A stretch of 64,000 nucleotides of DNA from Deltaproteobacteria bacterium IMCC39524. GTDB taxonomy: Bacteria; Desulfobacterota; Desulfuromonadia; Desulfuromonadales; BM103. The stretch lies in the NCBI GenBank assembly GCA_029667085.1, contig JARUHJ010000003.1:62001-126000 (forward strand), in the 5' to 3' direction. The translations under genes and the position numbers were made by a program. The notes under the pieces are model-generated. The model did not search any database. It saw nothing but the letters and a program-made list of their open reading frames with translations, and was not told where the DNA came from. Below, one piece after another: positions 29,149 to 40,501 of this stretch (position 1 is the stretch's first letter; the number at the start of each line of letters is the position of its first letter).

Positions 29149-30261
29149 ATGAATTTCACCATTGAAAAAGATGTTTTTCTGAAAGGCTTGGCCAGAGTTC
29201 AAGGGATTGTCGAAAAACGCAATACCATACCGGTGCTTTCCAATGTACTTCTGGAAGGCGCAGATGGTGAGCTGCATTTGACAGCCACAGATCTGGAAGT
29301 CGGTATGCAATCGTCCTATCCGGCCAATATACGTAAACCGGGCAAGATTACTGTTTCAGCAAAGAAGCTCTTTGAAATTATCAAGGAACTTCCAGATAAC
29401 GAAATCAGTTTTAATGCCAAAGACAATTGCTGGATAGAGATAGAATGCGGCAAAGCACAATTCAATATAGTGGGACTCTCTGCCGACGAATTTCCTAATT
29501 TTCCCCAACCGGATAGAAACACTTTTCTTTCTCTGAGTAGTTCCTTGTGCAAAGAGATGATAGAGAAGACTTTCTTTGCTGTTTCCCAGGATGAAAGTAA
29601 ATACAATCTCAACGGTATCTTCTGTCAGGTTCAGGAAGGTACAAATCAATTGCGCCTGGTCGCCACAGACGGTCATCGTCTATCGATGATTGATAAGCAG
29701 ATAGAGTTGGCAGAAAGTTCAGAACTGAGTCGTGGAGTTATTCTACCGCGTAAAGGTATCCTTGAACTGAAAAAACTCGCCGAAGAGGGCGAAGGCGATC
29801 TGCAGCTGGGTTTTATGGATAACAATGCCGTTGTAAGCAAAGATCAGACGGTTATTATCATGCGTCTGGTTGACGGAGAGTTTCCTGACTACAGCCGGGT
29901 TATTCCAAAAAATAATGAACAGACCGCAGCGATCGCTGTTGATCCTTTCCTGCATGCATTACGTCGCATGATTATCCTCTCAAGCGAAAAATCCCGTGGT
30001 GTGAAGATGAACTTCAAGAACAACTTGCTTGAAGTCTCATCATCCAATCCTGAGTTAGGCGATGCTCGTGAGGAGATGGATATAGAATATCAGGGACCGG
30101 AACTTTCAGTTGGTTTCAACGCACGTTACCTGCTTGACATATTACAGGTACAGAACCAGGATCAGATCAATATGATTCTTAAAGATAACCTTTCTCCCGG
30201 GCTGATTAAGCCGATTGAAGAGGATGGTTATCTGGCAGTCATCATGCCTATGCGGCTCTAG
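29149..30261 (+). CDS. dnaN: DNA polymerase III sliding clamp (beta subunit)
   Basis: DnaN is the ring-shaped processivity clamp. The 370-residue protein has the three repeated clamp domains, starting MNFTIEKDVFLKGLARVQGI. It contains LVATDGHRLSM in the middle domain and the C-terminal VIMPMRL that forms part of the partner-binding pocket. A strong GAGGAGG ribosome site precedes the ATG. Confidence 0.98.
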   Translation: MNFTIEKDVFLKGLARVQGIVEKRNTIPVLSNVLLEGADGELHLTATDLEVGMQSSYPANIRKPGKITVSAKKLFEIIKELPDNEISFNAKDNCWIEIECGKAQFNIVGLSADEFPNFPQPDRNTFLSLSSSLCKEMIEKTFFAVSQDESKYNLNGIFCQVQEGTNQLRLVATDGHRLSMIDKQIELAESSELSRGVILPRKGILELKKLAEEGEGDLQLGFMDNNAVVSKDQTVIIMRLVDGEFPDYSRVIPKNNEQTAAIAVDPFLHALRRMIILSSEKSRGVKMNFKNNLLEVSSSNPELGDAREEMDIEYQGPELSVGFNARYLLDILQVQNQDQINMILKDNLSPGLIKPIEEDGYLAVIMPMRL

Positions 30262-30274
30262 TCGGAAAGTTTTG

Positions 30275-30303
30275 AAAAAGCCTTTAATATTTGAGGCTTT
30301 TTT
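30275..30303 (+). terminator. hairpin between dnaN and recF (possible attenuator)
   Basis: AAAAAGCCT pairs with AGGCTTTTT around a 10-base AT-rich loop and ends in a T run. It lies 14 bases after dnaN and overlaps the region just before recF, so partial termination would lower recF expression relative to dnaN. Confidence 0.6.
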
Positions 30304-30315
30304 CTTGAAGGTTAT

Positions 30316-33808
<3,493 letters not shown>

Positions 33809-33834
33809 ACCCCGGAACGAGGTTATGGGTTCAA

Positions 33835-33882
33835 GGTTCGTGGAATTAGCTTTTACCACGAACCACGAACCACGAACCACGG
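33835..33882. repeat. heptanucleotide tandem repeat with inverted copy between gyrB and gyrA
   Basis: Four consecutive copies of ACCACGA (33855-33882, the last with one changed base) follow an inverted copy GGTTCGTGG (33835-33843). The inverted copy can pair with any of three registers, giving alternative hairpins just before the gyrA ribosome site (GGAGG, 33894-33898). It may tune gyrA translation or simply be a mobile low-complexity repeat. Confidence 0.75.
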
Positions 33883-33908
33883 TCCGGTTTTCCGGAGGAA
33901 AAACCTAG

Positions 33909-36413
33909 ATGCTTTCAGAACAGAACAAAGTCAGCGTCAATATCGAAGACGAAATGCGCAAGTCCTACATGGACTATGCGATGAGTGTAATCGTCGGCCG
34001 GGCTCTACCGGACGTGCGAGACGGTCTAAAACCGGTTCACCGGCGGGTGTTGTTCGCCATGAATGAACTGAACAACGACTACAACAAGCCGTACAAGAAA
34101 TCGGCTCGCGTGGTCGGTGACGTTATCGGTAAATACCATCCCCATGGTGACTCGGCGGTTTATGACACCATCGTTCGTATGGCCCAGGACTTCTCCATGC
34201 GCCATCCTCTGGTCGACGGACAAGGAAACTTCGGTTCGGTTGACGGCGACTCGGCGGCGGCTATGCGTTATACAGAAGTTCGCATGGATCGGTTGGCCCA
34301 TGAACTACTAAGCGACCTGGACAAGGAAACGGTTGAATTTGGACCCAACTACGATGACTCTCTCGAAGAGCCATTGGTTTTGCCCTGCAAGTATCCCAAC
34401 CTGCTGGTCAACGGCTCTGAGGGTATTGCGGTCGGTATGGCGACCAAGATACCACCACACAACCTGGGAGAGATTATCGATGGCTTGATTGCGGTAATCG
34501 ATAACCCGAAGCTAGAGGTTGAGGAACTGCTTGAGCTGATCCCGGGCCCTGATTTTCCGACCGGCGGCTTCATCATGGGCCGAGACAGCATCCACCAGGC
34601 TTACCGCACCGGTCGAGGGATTATCCCGATGCGCGCCAAGGCGATGGTCGAGCAGAACAGCCGCACCAGTCGTGAGAGCATCATCGTCACCGAGATTCCT
34701 TTCCAGGTTAACAAGGCGCGACTGATTGAAAAGATCGCCGACCTGGTTCGGGACAAGAAGATCGAAGGTATTTCCGATCTGCGCGATGAGTCGGACCGTG
34801 ACGGCATGCGCATCGTTATCGAGTTGAAGCGTGACAGCATCCCCCAGGTGGTGCTTAACCAGCTCTACAAGATGACGCCGATGCATTCGTCTTTTGGCAT
34901 CATCATGTTGGCGATTGTCAAAGGCCAACCACAGATTCTTAAGCTGCGCGAAGTGCTGGATCTCTTCATTGACCACCGCAAGGAGATCGTGACTCGACGC
35001 ACCATGTTCGAGCTGAAGAAAGCCGAAGCCCGCGCCCACATCCTCGAAGGTCTGAAGATCGCCCTGGACAACCTCGACGAGGTTATTCAAACGATCAAAA
35101 CCAGCGCCAACCCGGCTGAAGCCAAGGAGAGATTGATCTCCCGCTTCGAGCTGAGTGATATCCAGGCCCAGGCGATTCTTGAAATGCGCCTGCACCGCCT
35201 GACCGGCCTCGAGCGTGACAAGATTATCGAGGAGTATAACCAGGTCATGGCGCTGATCAAGCGCCTCAAGGAGATCCTTGCCAGCGAGGTCGAGATACTC
35301 AAAATCATCAAGACCGAACTGATAGATATAAAGGATCGCTTCGGCAATCCTCGTCGTACCGAGATCCTCGCTGTTGCGGCGGATCTCTCCATCGAGGACA
35401 TGATCGTCGAAGAAGATATGGTGGTCACCGTATCCCATTCCGGCTACATCAAGCGTAACGCTGTGTCTCTCTACCGGGCACAACGCCGGGGAGGCAAAGG
35501 TTCGACAGGGATGCGACCAAAGGATGAGGATTTTGTTGAAAGCCTATTTATTGCTTCAACCCACAGCTATGTCCTGATTTTTACCAGCAGGGGCAAGGTC
35601 TACTGGCTCAAGGTCCATGAGATTCCGCAAGGCGGCCGGGCTGCACGCGGCAAGGCGATCGTCAACCTCCTCAACCTGGAAGCGGATGAGCAGGTCATGA
35701 CGATCCTGCCGGTCAAGGAATTTGAGGAAGGCCGCTTCATCATTACCGCTACGCAAAAAGGCACGGTCAAGAAAACTGATTTGCTGGCTTATTCGAATCC
35801 CCGCCAGGGTGGCATTATTGCCCTGACCATCGACGAAGGTGATAGCCTGATCGCTGCGCGTCTGACCGATGGCTCCATGGATATTCTGCTTGCCAGCCAT
35901 AACGGTAAATCGATTCGCTTTAACGAAAGCGACGCCCGCCCCATGGGCCGCACAGCCCGGGGTGTTCGCGGTATGATGCTCGAAGGAGATGATGAAATCA
36001 TCGGCATGGAGGTTGTCTCCGATGCGACTGCGTCGACCCTGGTCACCGTTACAGAAACCGGCTACGGCAAGCGCACCAGTCTTACCGAATACCGCGTACA
36101 GAGTCGCGGCGGTAAAGGTATTATCACGATCAAGACCGGAGGTCGCAATGGCCAGGTGGTTGATGTTAAACTGGTAGACAATGAATCAGATCTGATGTTT
36201 ATTACCGACCGGGGTAAGGTGCTGCGTACACGGGTAAGTGCCCTCTCCGTTATCGGCCGAAACACCATGGGGGTTCGCCTGATGGTGCTCGAGGCTGATG
36301 AACGTATTGTTGCCGTCGCCAAGCTGGCAGAGAAGGAAGATGACGAAGGAAATCCAGAAATTGAAGAAACAGCTCCTTCTGGAGGAGTTGACGCGCCAGG
36401 GGAAGGCGCCTAA
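33909..36413 (+). CDS. gyrA: DNA gyrase subunit A
   Basis: GyrA is the DNA cleavage and rejoining half of gyrase. The 834-residue protein has the region [19 protein letters not shown], the catalytic tyrosine in [11 protein letters not shown], and the C-terminal pinwheel repeats with the GyrA box [10 protein letters not shown]. It ends with an acidic tail. A strong GGAGG ribosome site lies 11 bases upstream. The QRDR positions show Ser/Asp-type residues (GDSAVYD). Confidence 0.98.
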   Translation: MLSEQNKVSVNIEDEMRKSYMDYAMSVIVGRALPDVRDGLKPVHRRVLFAMNELNNDYNKPYKKSARVVGDVIGKYHPHGDSAVYDTIVRMAQDFSMRHPLVDGQGNFGSVDGDSAAAMRYTEVRMDRLAHELLSDLDKETVEFGPNYDDSLEEPLVLPCKYPNLLVNGSEGIAVGMATKIPPHNLGEIIDGLIAVIDNPKLEVEELLELIPGPDFPTGGFIMGRDSIHQAYRTGRGIIPMRAKAMVEQNSRTSRESIIVTEIPFQVNKARLIEKIADLVRDKKIEGISDLRDESDRDGMRIVIELKRDSIPQVVLNQLYKMTPMHSSFGIIMLAIVKGQPQILKLREVLDLFIDHRKEIVTRRTMFELKKAEARAHILEGLKIALDNLDEVIQTIKTSANPAEAKERLISRFELSDIQAQAILEMRLHRLTGLERDKIIEEYNQVMALIKRLKEILASEVEILKIIKTELIDIKDRFGNPRRTEILAVAADLSIEDMIVEEDMVVTVSHSGYIKRNAVSLYRAQRRGGKGSTGMRPKDEDFVESLFIASTHSYVLIFTSRGKVYWLKVHEIPQGGRAARGKAIVNLLNLEADEQVMTILPVKEFEEGRFIITATQKGTVKKTDLLAYSNPRQGGIIALTIDEGDSLIAARLTDGSMDILLASHNGKSIRFNESDARPMGRTARGVRGMMLEGDDEIIGMEVVSDATASTLVTVTETGYGKRTSLTEYRVQSRGGKGIITIKTGGRNGQVVDVKLVDNESDLMFITDRGKVLRTRVSALSVIGRNTMGVRLMVLEADERIVAVAKLAEKEDDEGNPEIEETAPSGGVDAPGEGA

Positions 36414-37224
36414 GCAGCGGCTCTGGATTTTACTCGGTCTGATCATGGTGGCGCTGGTCGCCGCCGGCGCTTACTGGTACCAGGCGAATTTACAAACAAG
36501 ACTCGAAGAACGTTTCCAGCAAGGCCTCGCTTTCAGGCAGGAAGCCAGGTATAGCGAAGCGGTTGAGCTCTTTAAGGAGCTTCACGCTGAGCAGCCGTCT
36601 TTTGTGCGGATACCTCAGGCTCTTTTTCAGGTCGCTGAAATACAGGATCTGTATCTGGGTCGTTATTCCGATGCCCTGCTGACCTACCTGCTGCTGGAGC
36701 GGGATTACCCGGACGCCCCAGAGGTGTTTGCTGCCAGGAAGCAGGTCGCTGTGCTTTACAAGTATCGGCTCAACGACTGTGGTCAGGCTATTGCTGTCTA
36801 CCAGAAGGTTCTCGATGATGCCGATAGCAACAGCGATCAGTTGCAATACGAGGTGGCAGACTGCTATTTCCGCCTGAATAACTTTGCCCAGGCCCGGATA
36901 GAGTTTGAAAGCCTGCTCAAGAATGATCCGCAAAGCGATCTTTTTGCCGAAGTTCAATACCGAATTGCCATGACCTACGCTCTGGAAGGAAAGCTTCCGG
37001 AAGCGGCCGGGGCCTATCGGGTTGTTATTGAGCGCTGGTCGGAAAGCTCCTATGCTGTAGAAGCAAGCTTCGGTCTGGCAACGGTACTGGAAGAGCAGGA
37101 AGAGCTCGTGGAAGCTTTGAAAATTCTCGAGGAGCTTAAAGGGATTTATCCCAAAGAAGATATCCTGACTCGCAAGACGGAGCAGGTACGCGAGCGGATT
37201 GAAAAGAAAAAGAAGGCGATTTAG
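36340..37224 (+). CDS. membrane-anchored TPR protein
   Basis: A 294-residue protein of unknown function. A charged N-terminus is followed by a membrane helix ([18 protein letters not shown], about residues 27-45). Several tetratricopeptide repeats follow (for example [40 protein letters not shown] and [17 protein letters not shown]), and a lysine-rich coiled tail ends the protein. Such proteins scaffold envelope complexes. It overlaps gyrA by 74 bases, with ATG 36340 just after AGAAGGA, and ends 43 bases before gpsA, so it probably belongs to that transcript. Confidence 0.82.
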   Translation: MTKEIQKLKKQLLLEELTRQGKAPKQRLWILLGLIMVALVAAGAYWYQANLQTRLEERFQQGLAFRQEARYSEAVELFKELHAEQPSFVRIPQALFQVAEIQDLYLGRYSDALLTYLLLERDYPDAPEVFAARKQVAVLYKYRLNDCGQAIAVYQKVLDDADSNSDQLQYEVADCYFRLNNFAQARIEFESLLKNDPQSDLFAEVQYRIAMTYALEGKLPEAAGAYRVVIERWSESSYAVEASFGLATVLEEQEELVEALKILEELKGIYPKEDILTRKTEQVRERIEKKKKAI

Positions 37225-37267
37225 CGCTTTTCGGTTGTTCATTACGCCAAGGGTGAGAGGATTTGAC

Positions 37268-38272
37268 ATGATGAAAATCGGAGTCATCGGTGCCGGTAGC
37301 TGGGGAACCACCCTTGCCAATGTTCTGGCTAAAAAGGGTCACAATGTCACCCTCTGGGTTTACGAAGCAGACCTGGCTAAACGCCTGCAGGAAACAGGAG
37401 TCAACGATCTCTATCTAGGTGGGATAACGCTTTCAAGTAAACTGTCTTATACCAACGATCTGTCAGAGGCTGCCAAAAACAGCCAACTCATGCTGCTGGT
37501 TTCACCATCGCAGGTCATGCGCCACGTCCTAAAAGATCTCAAAGCTTACATTACAGAAGATTGCCTGCTGGTTTCTGCGGCCAAGGGGATAGAAAACGGT
37601 ACCCTGTTGACTATGTCCGAGGTCTTGCAGGAAGTTCTTGGTGAGCAGGTCGCCAAACGCAGTGCTTTTCTTTCCGGACCCTCCTTTGCGCGTGAAGTTG
37701 CCGTAGAGCAACCAACGGCGGTTGCCGTTGCAGCGGAGGATCCTGAAGTTGCGCACCGTGTTCAGGAAATTTTCAGCACGGATTATTTCCGTGTTTATAC
37801 CAACCAGGATGTGGTTGGCGTTGAAATTGGCGGGGCGATGAAGAACGTGATTGCCTTGGCTGCCGGTGTTGGTGACGGTCTTGGCTTTAACCACAATGCG
37901 CGAGCGGCCCTGATTACCCGGGGTCTGGTAGAAATTTCCCGTCTCGGTGAAGCCAAGGGTGCCCAGGAAACGACCTTTTCAGGCCTGGCCGGCATGGGCG
38001 ATCTGGTGCTGACCTGTACCGGCGACCTTTCCCGCAACCGCTCGGTCGGTATCGAGCTGGGCAAAGGACGCAAACTGGACGAAATCCTCAATCAGATGCG
38101 TATGGTTGCCGAAGGGGTCAAGACCACCCTTTCCGCGTATCAACTGGCCGCCAAGCTTGGGGTTGCCATGCCGATAACGGAGCAGATGTACCAGGTTCTC
38201 TACGAAGAGAAAGACCCGAAGCAGGCGGCTGCTGACCTGATGACGCGGGCCCTGACTTCAGAAGACGAATAA
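37268..38272 (+). CDS. gpsA: glycerol-3-phosphate dehydrogenase [NAD(P)+]
   Basis: GpsA reduces dihydroxyacetone phosphate to glycerol 3-phosphate for phospholipid synthesis. The 334-residue protein starts with the Rossmann motif IGVIGAGSWGTTLANVLA. It contains LSGPSFAREVA and the catalytic lysine context EIGGAMKNVIALAAGV. It ends with the GMGDLVLTCTGDLSRNRSVG region typical of the family. I use ATG 37268 with GAGAGG upstream. The longer frame (37199) lies inside the TPR gene. Confidence 0.97.
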   Translation: MMKIGVIGAGSWGTTLANVLAKKGHNVTLWVYEADLAKRLQETGVNDLYLGGITLSSKLSYTNDLSEAAKNSQLMLLVSPSQVMRHVLKDLKAYITEDCLLVSAAKGIENGTLLTMSEVLQEVLGEQVAKRSAFLSGPSFAREVAVEQPTAVAVAAEDPEVAHRVQEIFSTDYFRVYTNQDVVGVEIGGAMKNVIALAAGVGDGLGFNHNARAALITRGLVEISRLGEAKGAQETTFSGLAGMGDLVLTCTGDLSRNRSVGIELGKGRKLDEILNQMRMVAEGVKTTLSAYQLAAKLGVAMPITEQMYQVLYEEKDPKQAAADLMTRALTSEDE

Positions 38273-38296
38273 AAAAACCATTTTAAGGGGATAAAA

Positions 38297-38866
38297 ATGA
38301 TGAAAAAAATAATCTTGATGATTCTTACCGCCAGTCTTTTATTTACCGCACCTGTGCTCGCTTTCGAGGTTGTTGTAATAGAAACCAATCATGGCGATAT
38401 AACTGTTGAGCTGGATAACGAAAAAGCGCCTATTTCAGTAGCAAACTTTTTGGCCTATGCTGAAAGCAACCATTATGATGGTACGATCTTTCACCGGGTC
38501 ATTAAGGATTTTATGATTCAGGGCGGAAACTTTACCCCTGATATGTCGCCCAAAAAGACTCTCGCTCAGATCAAGAACGAAGCAGGCAATGGTTTGCGCA
38601 ACCTGCGTGGCACGATCGCTATGGCTCGCACCGGCGTCGTCGACAGTGCGACCAGCCAGTTCTTCATCAACCTCAAGGATAATGATTTTCTCGATCATAA
38701 GGACACCTCTGTCAGGGGGTACGGCTACGCCGTGTTCGGCAAGGTCATCAAGGGCATGGATGTGGTTGACAAGATCGGTACGACCAAAACCCACACGTTT
38801 AAACGTTTCCGTGATGTTCCCGCCGAACCGGTTGTTATCAAGAGCGTCAAACGTGTAGCAAAGTAA
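38297..38866 (+). CDS. periplasmic peptidyl-prolyl cis-trans isomerase (cyclophilin type)
   Basis: A 189-residue cyclophilin. Residues 1-22 form a signal peptide ending PVLAF, so it acts in the periplasm like PpiA. The catalytic core has the active-site arginine in [15 protein letters not shown], the [10 protein letters not shown] strand, [10 protein letters not shown] and [18 protein letters not shown]. It follows gpsA by 24 bases with an AGGGG ribosome site. Confidence 0.93.
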   Translation: MMKKIILMILTASLLFTAPVLAFEVVVIETNHGDITVELDNEKAPISVANFLAYAESNHYDGTIFHRVIKDFMIQGGNFTPDMSPKKTLAQIKNEAGNGLRNLRGTIAMARTGVVDSATSQFFINLKDNDFLDHKDTSVRGYGYAVFGKVIKGMDVVDKIGTTKTHTFKRFRDVPAEPVVIKSVKRVAK

Positions 38867-38951
38867 AATCGGTCATTGGTTAAGTAAACTCTTTTTCGGA
38901 AGAGCAAGCTGAAGTCGTTACCCTGCGAGTAATGACGTTAGCGAGGCAGGT

Positions 38952-39686
38952 ATGTCCACCGCTCGCATCATGACTTACAACATTCAGGGCTGCCGAGGTG
39001 GCGATGGTCAGGTGAATCCTGACCGGATTCTGAATGTTATCGCCGACGCTGCTCCTGATATTGTCATCCTGCAGGAGCTCGGCGCGGTGCACCATGCCGA
39101 TATCCTCCCCTACCTGTCTGAGCGCCTCGGTCTTGAGGCCTTCCGGGATGTGACCGGAGGACCCTTGGCTTATCTTTCCTTTTTTCCCCTCAAAGGCGTG
39201 CAGCGATTCGATCTTGGTTATGGTGGGCAGTGCCTGCGGGCTGATGTCGAGCTGGCTGGCAAGCGCCTGCACCTCTTGAATGTCAGCTTGGACAGTTTCC
39301 CGCGTTTTCGCAGTCACCAGGTCACACGTTTGCTCGGTTCAGAACTGCTCGGCAACCCATCTATGGCGTGCCCGGCATTAATTGTTGGTGACTTTGCCGA
39401 TTTTCTTTGGGGTGCAGGCAACCTGGAATTGGCCTCTGTGCTGCGCCGGGCCCGTCGGCCCCTGTGGCGGGGCACCTACCCTTCCCGTTGCCCGGTTTTT
39501 GGCCGGGACCGTGCTTATCTGCGTGGTGGCGTACGAATCCTTGACGCTTCCATCAATCGTAGTTACATAGCCCGCCAGGCGTCAGGCCATTTACCTTTGA
39601 CGATGACGGTACAGATTACCGACACTCGCCGCTCCGTGCGTCTTAGACAGTTGACCGGTGGTCGCATGGAGGCCGCTCCAGGTTAA
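38952..39686 (+). CDS. endonuclease/exonuclease/phosphatase-fold protein with altered catalytic residues
   Basis: A 244-residue protein of the EEP fold. MTYNIQ (N10) and VILQEL (E42) fit the N-terminal metal-site motifs. Later motifs deviate: the usual NxHL is NVSL (S112), GDFN is GDFA (A149) and SDH near the C-terminus is SGHLPL. At least three canonical catalytic positions are therefore substituted, making a standard nuclease or phosphatase activity doubtful. Its function is unknown. It lies 85 bases upstream of nth, with a perfect DnaA box in between. Confidence 0.7.
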   Translation: MSTARIMTYNIQGCRGGDGQVNPDRILNVIADAAPDIVILQELGAVHHADILPYLSERLGLEAFRDVTGGPLAYLSFFPLKGVQRFDLGYGGQCLRADVELAGKRLHLLNVSLDSFPRFRSHQVTRLLGSELLGNPSMACPALIVGDFADFLWGAGNLELASVLRRARRPLWRGTYPSRCPVFGRDRAYLRGGVRILDASINRSYIARQASGHLPLTMTVQITDTRRSVRLRQLTGGRMEAAPG

Positions 39687-39720
39687 AAGAGTCGTGACAA
39701 GCCCACGCCGTGGAAAACTC

Positions 39721-39729
39721 TGTGGATAA
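39721..39729 (-). promoter_or_regulatory. DnaA box upstream of nth
   Basis: TGTGGATAA is a perfect DnaA box (minus strand) with a further GTTGATAAC 8 bases on. It sits 43 bases before the nth start and about 11 kb from dnaA. It could titrate DnaA or regulate nth, or be a chance 9-mer. Confidence 0.5.
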
Positions 39730-39771
39730 GGTTGATAACTCCCATTGAACCGGGTAAAAATCATTAAAAAA

Positions 39772-40425
39772 ATGAAAACCCGCCGCATAAGCAAAGTTCA
39801 TGCATTGCACACCCTGGATCGTCTTGAAGCAAGCTATCCGGACGCTCATTGTGCTCTCTTGCATGACAACCCATGGCAACTTCTGATAGCGACAATCCTC
39901 TCGGCACAGTGTACAGATGTGAGGGTTAACATGGTGACACCGGTTCTTTTCAATCGCTTTCCAGATCCTTTGAGTCTGGCGCAGGCAGAGCTTGGTGACG
40001 TTGAGGAGTTAATCCGCTCGACCGGGTTCTTTCGCAACAAGGCAAAGAGTCTGATCGGATGTTCGAGGGCGCTGGTTGAAGAACATCAGGGGAAGGTTCC
40101 GCAAGAGATGTCCGCTCTGGTTGCCTTGCCCGGGGTTGGCCGTAAAACCGCCAACGTGGTTTTGGGCAATGCCTTTGCTACGCCTGGGATGGTGGTGGAT
40201 ACCCACGTCGGTCGAATCGCCGGGCGCCTGGGATGGGTTACGGTGCGCACCGCAGAAGGCATTGAAGAGCAGCTCTGCAAGTTGCTGCCGAAAGAGCGTT
40301 GGACGCAAGCTGCACATGTCTTGATCTTTCATGGTCGGCAATGTTGTCGGGCGCAGACTGCCTGGTGTTCAAATTGTCCGGTTGTGGATCGGTGTCCGCA
40401 GGTTGGGGTTGGGCGGCAGAAGTAG
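39772..40425 (+). CDS. nth: endonuclease III
   Basis: Nth is a bifunctional base-excision glycosylase/AP lyase for oxidised pyrimidines. The 217-residue protein has the helix-hairpin-helix with catalytic lysine (LPGVGRKTANVVL), the catalytic aspartate (VVDTHVGRIAGRL) and the [4Fe-4S] loop C-X6-C-X2-C-X5-C in CRAQTAWCSNCPVVDRC. I use ATG 39772 (MKTRRISK). An upstream TTG at 39745 adds nine basic residues. Neither has a strong ribosome site. Confidence 0.95.
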   Translation: MKTRRISKVHALHTLDRLEASYPDAHCALLHDNPWQLLIATILSAQCTDVRVNMVTPVLFNRFPDPLSLAQAELGDVEELIRSTGFFRNKAKSLIGCSRALVEEHQGKVPQEMSALVALPGVGRKTANVVLGNAFATPGMVVDTHVGRIAGRLGWVTVRTAEGIEEQLCKLLPKERWTQAAHVLIFHGRQCCRAQTAWCSNCPVVDRCPQVGVGRQK

Positions 40426-40445
40426 GGGTAAGATAAAAACAATCA

Positions 40446-40480
40446 AAAAAAGGGACACGACATTAGTCGTGTCCCTTTTT
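40446..40480. terminator. bidirectional terminator between nth and PBP1A gene
   Basis: A perfect 10 bp stem GGGACACGAC/GTCGTGTCCC with loop ATTA (40452-40475) is flanked by AAAAAA on the left and TTTTT on the right. It serves the two convergent genes. Confidence 0.92.
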
Positions 40481-40501
40481 ACATAAAACCATGATGAAAA
40501 T

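Noticed and set aside
33855-33882. CRISPR-like array
   Set aside because: Units are 7 bases with no spacers, and no cas genes exist in the window.
34512-35483. 323-codon minus-strand frame opposite gyrA
   Set aside because: Shadow of the strongly conserved gyrA frame; no recognisable domain or ribosome site.
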